From Geobacter sp. (GTDB lineage: Bacteria > Desulfobacterota > Desulfuromonadia > Geobacterales > Geobacteraceae): a stretch of DNA of 8,650 nt. Positions 6,083 through 8,650 of the stretch are shown here, piece after piece (position 1 is the stretch's first letter; the number at the start of each line of letters is the position of its first letter). The stretch is taken from assembly GCA_003857395.1 (NCBI GenBank), contig RPRC01000247.1, positions 1 through 8,650 on the forward strand, written 5' to 3'. Under the pieces are notes generated by a model. The model saw only the letters and a program-made list of their open reading frames with translations, was not told the DNA's origin and ran no database searches. Made by a program: the position numbers and the translations under genes.

Positions 6083-6113
6083 AGGGTATTAACAGAAGAA
6101 TTTGGGGGTGCAT

Positions 6114-7652
6114 ATGTTCTGCTCGTATTGCGGCTCTCAGCTTCCGGCGAAGGCGCGTTTCTGCAATCAATGCGGAAAACCCGCAGTCACTCCAGCGTGC
6201 GGAGATAATAAGCATCCCGTTGCCTCAGCAAAATCAATCATCTCACCGGTATCATTCACAATAGTGCCCAATGAATTTGAACATGAGTCCATGCAGCAGA
6301 TGAACCAGATGCTGAGGAGCTCTACCAGCATTACTTCCCTGGCGAACATGATCTCTAAAAAAATCGGCAAACCATGGTACGAATCATGTTTTACCAGCAT
6401 ACGGACCAGCGAGAATCAGTATCCCAAGGTGTATGAATTGGCTTCAATCGCTTCACGCAGAATAGGCCTCAACAGATTACCTCCCGTTTATATTGAAGCA
6501 GATCACTTATACCAGTCTGCCACCTATGGTTCGTTGCAGGATTCTTTCATAAATATCGGGACCCTGATCCCACGCCTGCTCAATGACCGTGAACTGCTCT
6601 TTGTCCTCGGCCATGAACTCGGCCACCTGCTGAGCGATCATGCATTGTGGACGACCGTAAACATGTTTCTCGTCGGTCAACACAAAAGTACCTTAATGTC
6701 CGAAGGGATTCTGGCCTATTTCAGCAACCCCCTGAAGCTCCTGGAACAGGGGGTTGAATCCCTTATCTCAAACTGGATGAGGGTCGCGGAGTACACGGCG
6801 GACCGGGCCGCGCTGCTGGTGGTCGGCGATTTTGAGCTTGCAAGACGGGTTCTCTTTCTTCTCTATTTCAAGTCACGACGCGAACTGCAGGAAGTCAATA
6901 TCGACGAATGGGTTAAAAGCCAGGAGGTCCAGGAGTCAACCGGCCAGAAAATCAGCCAGATTGCCTCGTCAACCCCTTATCTGGGGCCACGGCTCAAAGA
7001 GTTGGAAACATTTTACAAGTCCGCTCGCTATGAAAACCTGAGAGCGAGGATCGAAAGTGGCTGCGGCATCAATCTGAATGATCTTTTCGATGAAAAAGGA
7101 TCTTTGAGGAAGGGTGGGAAAGAGGCCAGCCCAAAGTCCGCTGATCCGGGTAAAAAAGATCAAATATCGGCAAAATTTCCAATGCGCAGACTTATCGCCG
7201 GTGCTTGCCCCCATTGCGGCGCCGGACTGTCCATCCCACTAATCGATGTAACGGACAGTGAGACTATCCAGGTTACCTGTGCACGTTGCAAGAAGCTGTT
7301 CACTTTGAACCTCACGAAAGTGCTCGAAAAAACCATCCCTGCCGGGAAGAAAACGCTGTCCAACCGAGAGAGCGGCGACCTCCAACCGGTGAAGAAGCTC
7401 ACGGAAGCACAACATTCCGTTAAGGGACCGGAACAAGGAACGGAAGCAAAAGAGAACAAGGATAAAGCAAGGGTCGTAAAGGGCGCCTGCCCCGCTTGCA
7501 GAGCCGGCTTTACCCTATCCTTGGGAAAGCTTGCCGGCAAAGGCACCGCTACTCTGCGCTGCAACAGCTGCAAAAAGAAATTCAACCTGGAACTGGGGCA
7601 TGATTCGAGTAAAGCGATAAAGGGCGTTGTGGAAGGGAAACGTTTCTCGTAG
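6114..7652 (+). CDS. M48-family metallopeptidase with N-terminal and twin C-terminal zinc ribbons
   Basis: From the ATG at 6114 the protein has 512 residues. An N-terminal zinc ribbon begins at once (Cys3, Cys6, Cys17, Cys20; MFCSYCG is a typical start for such domains). The peptidase domain covers roughly 100-310: LGHELGHLLSDH holds the zinc motif HELGH at 167-171, and AEYTADRAALL supplies the third ligand, Glu226, as in HtpX/Ste24-type M48 enzymes. After a charged linker come two related zinc ribbons, with cysteines at 365/368/389/392 and 459/462/483/486. I see no signal peptide and no clear transmembrane helices, unlike HtpX, so a cytoplasmic zinc protease is likely. The frame can begin with a TTG at 6102, but ATG plus GGGGG five bases upstream is preferred. 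The substrate is unknown. The next gene follows after 67 nt without a terminator. Confidence 0.88.
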   Translation: MFCSYCGSQLPAKARFCNQCGKPAVTPACGDNKHPVASAKSIISPVSFTIVPNEFEHESMQQMNQMLRSSTSITSLANMISKKIGKPWYESCFTSIRTSENQYPKVYELASIASRRIGLNRLPPVYIEADHLYQSATYGSLQDSFINIGTLIPRLLNDRELLFVLGHELGHLLSDHALWTTVNMFLVGQHKSTLMSEGILAYFSNPLKLLEQGVESLISNWMRVAEYTADRAALLVVGDFELARRVLFLLYFKSRRELQEVNIDEWVKSQEVQESTGQKISQIASSTPYLGPRLKELETFYKSARYENLRARIESGCGINLNDLFDEKGSLRKGGKEASPKSADPGKKDQISAKFPMRRLIAGACPHCGAGLSIPLIDVTDSETIQVTCARCKKLFTLNLTKVLEKTIPAGKKTLSNRESGDLQPVKKLTEAQHSVKGPEQGTEAKENKDKARVVKGACPACRAGFTLSLGKLAGKGTATLRCNSCKKKFNLELGHDSSKAIKGVVEGKRFS

Positions 7653-7708
7653 GTTAGCGGCCCGAACCCGAAGCCAGCAGGCGCCGGAATAAGCCGTTTC
7701 ACGGAAAA

Positions 7709-7713
7709 AGGAG
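7709..7713 (+). promoter_or_regulatory. Ribosome binding site (AGGAG) for the acidic repeat protein
   Basis: The run AAAAAGGAGGG ends six bases before the ATG at 7720, supporting that start over any internal Met. Confidence 0.65.
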
Positions 7714-7719
7714 GGCGTC

Positions 7720-8650
7720 ATGCAGAAGTTGGGAGGAATCGACGTGCAAGACCTGGCCTCGCTCGGAAAAGTGCAGGCAGCGGCAGGGGAACCTCCGTCA
7801 TTCGGGACGAAGATGCTCGATTCGGATGGAGACGGAAGGTTCGACCTTTTCCTCATGGATGGAGACAATGACGGGATCATCGACGGCGTAGTGCGGGGGT
7901 TCGATGCAAACGGAGACGGAATTAATGATGTTTTCGCCCATTACAACGAAGATGGCGAGATATCTTCCATCGGCCGTGTCAATCCTGAAACAGGTGATCT
8001 CGAAGTTATCTACGAAGAGCCGGGCTTTTTCGATGAGCTCATGGAATCTTTGGGGCTTTCCGGTAGTGAACCGCCTGAAGTTGGCCTCTTTACGAGCTTC
8101 GACGACCCACATATCGCCGAAACGTATGGATCCTTCGGAGAGGAAGTACCGAATGAAGCGCCTTTTACCCTTGTAATTGAGCCGGCGGACATTCTGGATA
8201 GTGAAGAGTACCCGCTCGACAGCGAAGGGGTTACAATTCTTCAGGAAGCAGATATCGACTACGAAGCTTCAGCGGACGATGACGAACAAAGTGTTTCAGG
8301 AGAAGCCGCCGAAGGTCCAGGCAGTAATGTTGACGATGCAGGAACGGATTACGAGTCCGAGGAAGCGGTTCCGACGATAACCGGTCTGAGTGATGTAAGT
8401 GGAGCTAAAGACGGCTCGGATCTCTGGGTGAGTGTCGACAAAGATGGCGATGGTCTCGCAGATTACGAGAAACATGTGGAAAAAGTCGGAGATTCCTACC
8501 TGGCGGACATCGACGAGGATGGCTACTCAGATCGGGTGGCAACCGACCTTGATGGCGACAGCCGCATCGACTCAGTGGATGCAACCGGTCGTGGTTCATC
8601 TGCCGATCAGGTTGCAGTATCGAGCGTAGTTGATCCCGATTCTGAGCATC
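7720..8650 (+). CDS. Acidic protein with calcium-binding-type Asp/Gly repeats, 3' end beyond the window
   Basis: An open frame of at least 310 codons runs from an ATG with a strong binding site to the window end without a stop. The product is very acidic. It contains D-x-D-x-D-G-x-x-D motifs like those of thrombospondin type 3 and EF-hand-loop repeats: residues 34-42, 47-55 and 62-70 in a first cluster, then 240-248, 263-271 and 276-284 plus a degenerate copy at 287-296. Within clusters the spacing is mostly 11-15 residues (one step is 23). A low-complexity Glu/Ser/Asp-rich segment lies between them (about 115-230). Such motifs usually bind calcium in extracellular or surface proteins, yet the N-terminus (MQKLGGIDVQDLASLGKV) shows no Sec or lipoprotein signal. 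Export by another route, or a cytoplasmic role, is possible. I do not recognise a named family. It is probably co-transcribed with the protease before it. Confidence 0.8.
   Translation, partial: MQKLGGIDVQDLASLGKVQAAAGEPPSFGTKMLDSDGDGRFDLFLMDGDNDGIIDGVVRGFDANGDGINDVFAHYNEDGEISSIGRVNPETGDLEVIYEEPGFFDELMESLGLSGSEPPEVGLFTSFDDPHIAETYGSFGEEVPNEAPFTLVIEPADILDSEEYPLDSEGVTILQEADIDYEASADDDEQSVSGEAAEGPGSNVDDAGTDYESEEAVPTITGLSDVSGAKDGSDLWVSVDKDGDGLADYEKHVEKVGDSYLADIDEDGYSDRVATDLDGDSRIDSVDATGRGSSADQVAVSSVVDPDSEH

Noticed and set aside
6102..6113. TTG start giving MGVH before the protease zinc ribbon
   Set aside because: It overlaps the G-rich ribosome binding region, and MFCSYCG from the ATG at 6114 is the typical beginning of this ribbon.
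5889..6215. 108-codon minus-strand ORF upstream of and overlapping the protease start
   Set aside because: No ribosome binding site or recognisable motif; it runs through the promoter-leader region and overlaps the zinc-ribbon start.
7160..7702. 180-codon minus-strand ORF opposite the C-terminal zinc ribbons
   Set aside because: Antisense of duplicated Cys-rich coding sequence; no start signal or motif of its own.
7819..8589. Repeated GATGG(C/A)GA-like DNA in the acidic gene as a possible DNA repeat array
   Set aside because: The repetition is at the protein level (Asp/Gly motifs) with variable codons and spacing, so it is coding repeat structure and not a CRISPR or satellite.

Overview
The window is an ordinary-looking bacterial chromosome segment of moderate GC content. 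Protein style suggests a Desulfuromonadia/Geobacter-type organism: an Aquifex-type aconitase placed next to methylcitrate-cycle genes, a CACAGAG-type intergenic palindrome, a small helical DNA-binding-like protein, and a zinc-ribbon M48 peptidase. This assignment is inference from remembered family resemblance; no database was searched. I see no rRNA, tRNA, insertion sequence or CRISPR array.

Bases 1-3019 carry the remains of a propionate (methylcitrate-cycle) operon. A 5'-truncated aconitase-family gene (2-1927) is followed directly by an open frame (1966-2919 as a GTG-started ORF) that is not a normal gene. Its first half is methylisocitrate lyase (PrpB) and its second half is 2-methylcitrate synthase (PrpC), joined in frame near base 2401. 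PrpB homology also continues upstream of the GTG to position 1924, where the expected ATG reads ATA. The lost start and internal fusion together suggest a decayed or deleted prpB-prpC pair. The block ends in an imperfect CACAGAG palindrome followed by a T-tract, probably a repetitive element serving as terminator.

Bases 3020-3527 hold an AT-rich regulatory region with a perfect 16-bp palindrome overlapping a candidate promoter, then a 79-residue helix-turn-helix-like protein. Bases 3606-4421 on the minus strand are a two-gene unit, a zinc-ribbon YjdM/PhnA protein followed by a PaaI-type hotdog thioesterase, with its own promoter. murB (4609-5697, minus) follows as a stand-alone peptidoglycan gene.

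Bases 5698-6113 form a divergent control region with a good plus-strand promoter and a leader of about 245 nt. It leads to an M48-family metalloprotease flanked by zinc ribbons (6114-7652). A long acidic protein with calcium-binding-type Asp/Gly repeats follows (7720 to beyond the window end). It has no stop codon in the window and is easily overlooked. The last two genes lie 67 nt apart with no terminator and look co-transcribed.

The most notable observations are the PrpB-PrpC chimera with its missing start codon, the palindromic operator in front of the small DNA-binding-like gene, and the zinc-ribbon protease next to the signal-less calcium-repeat protein.
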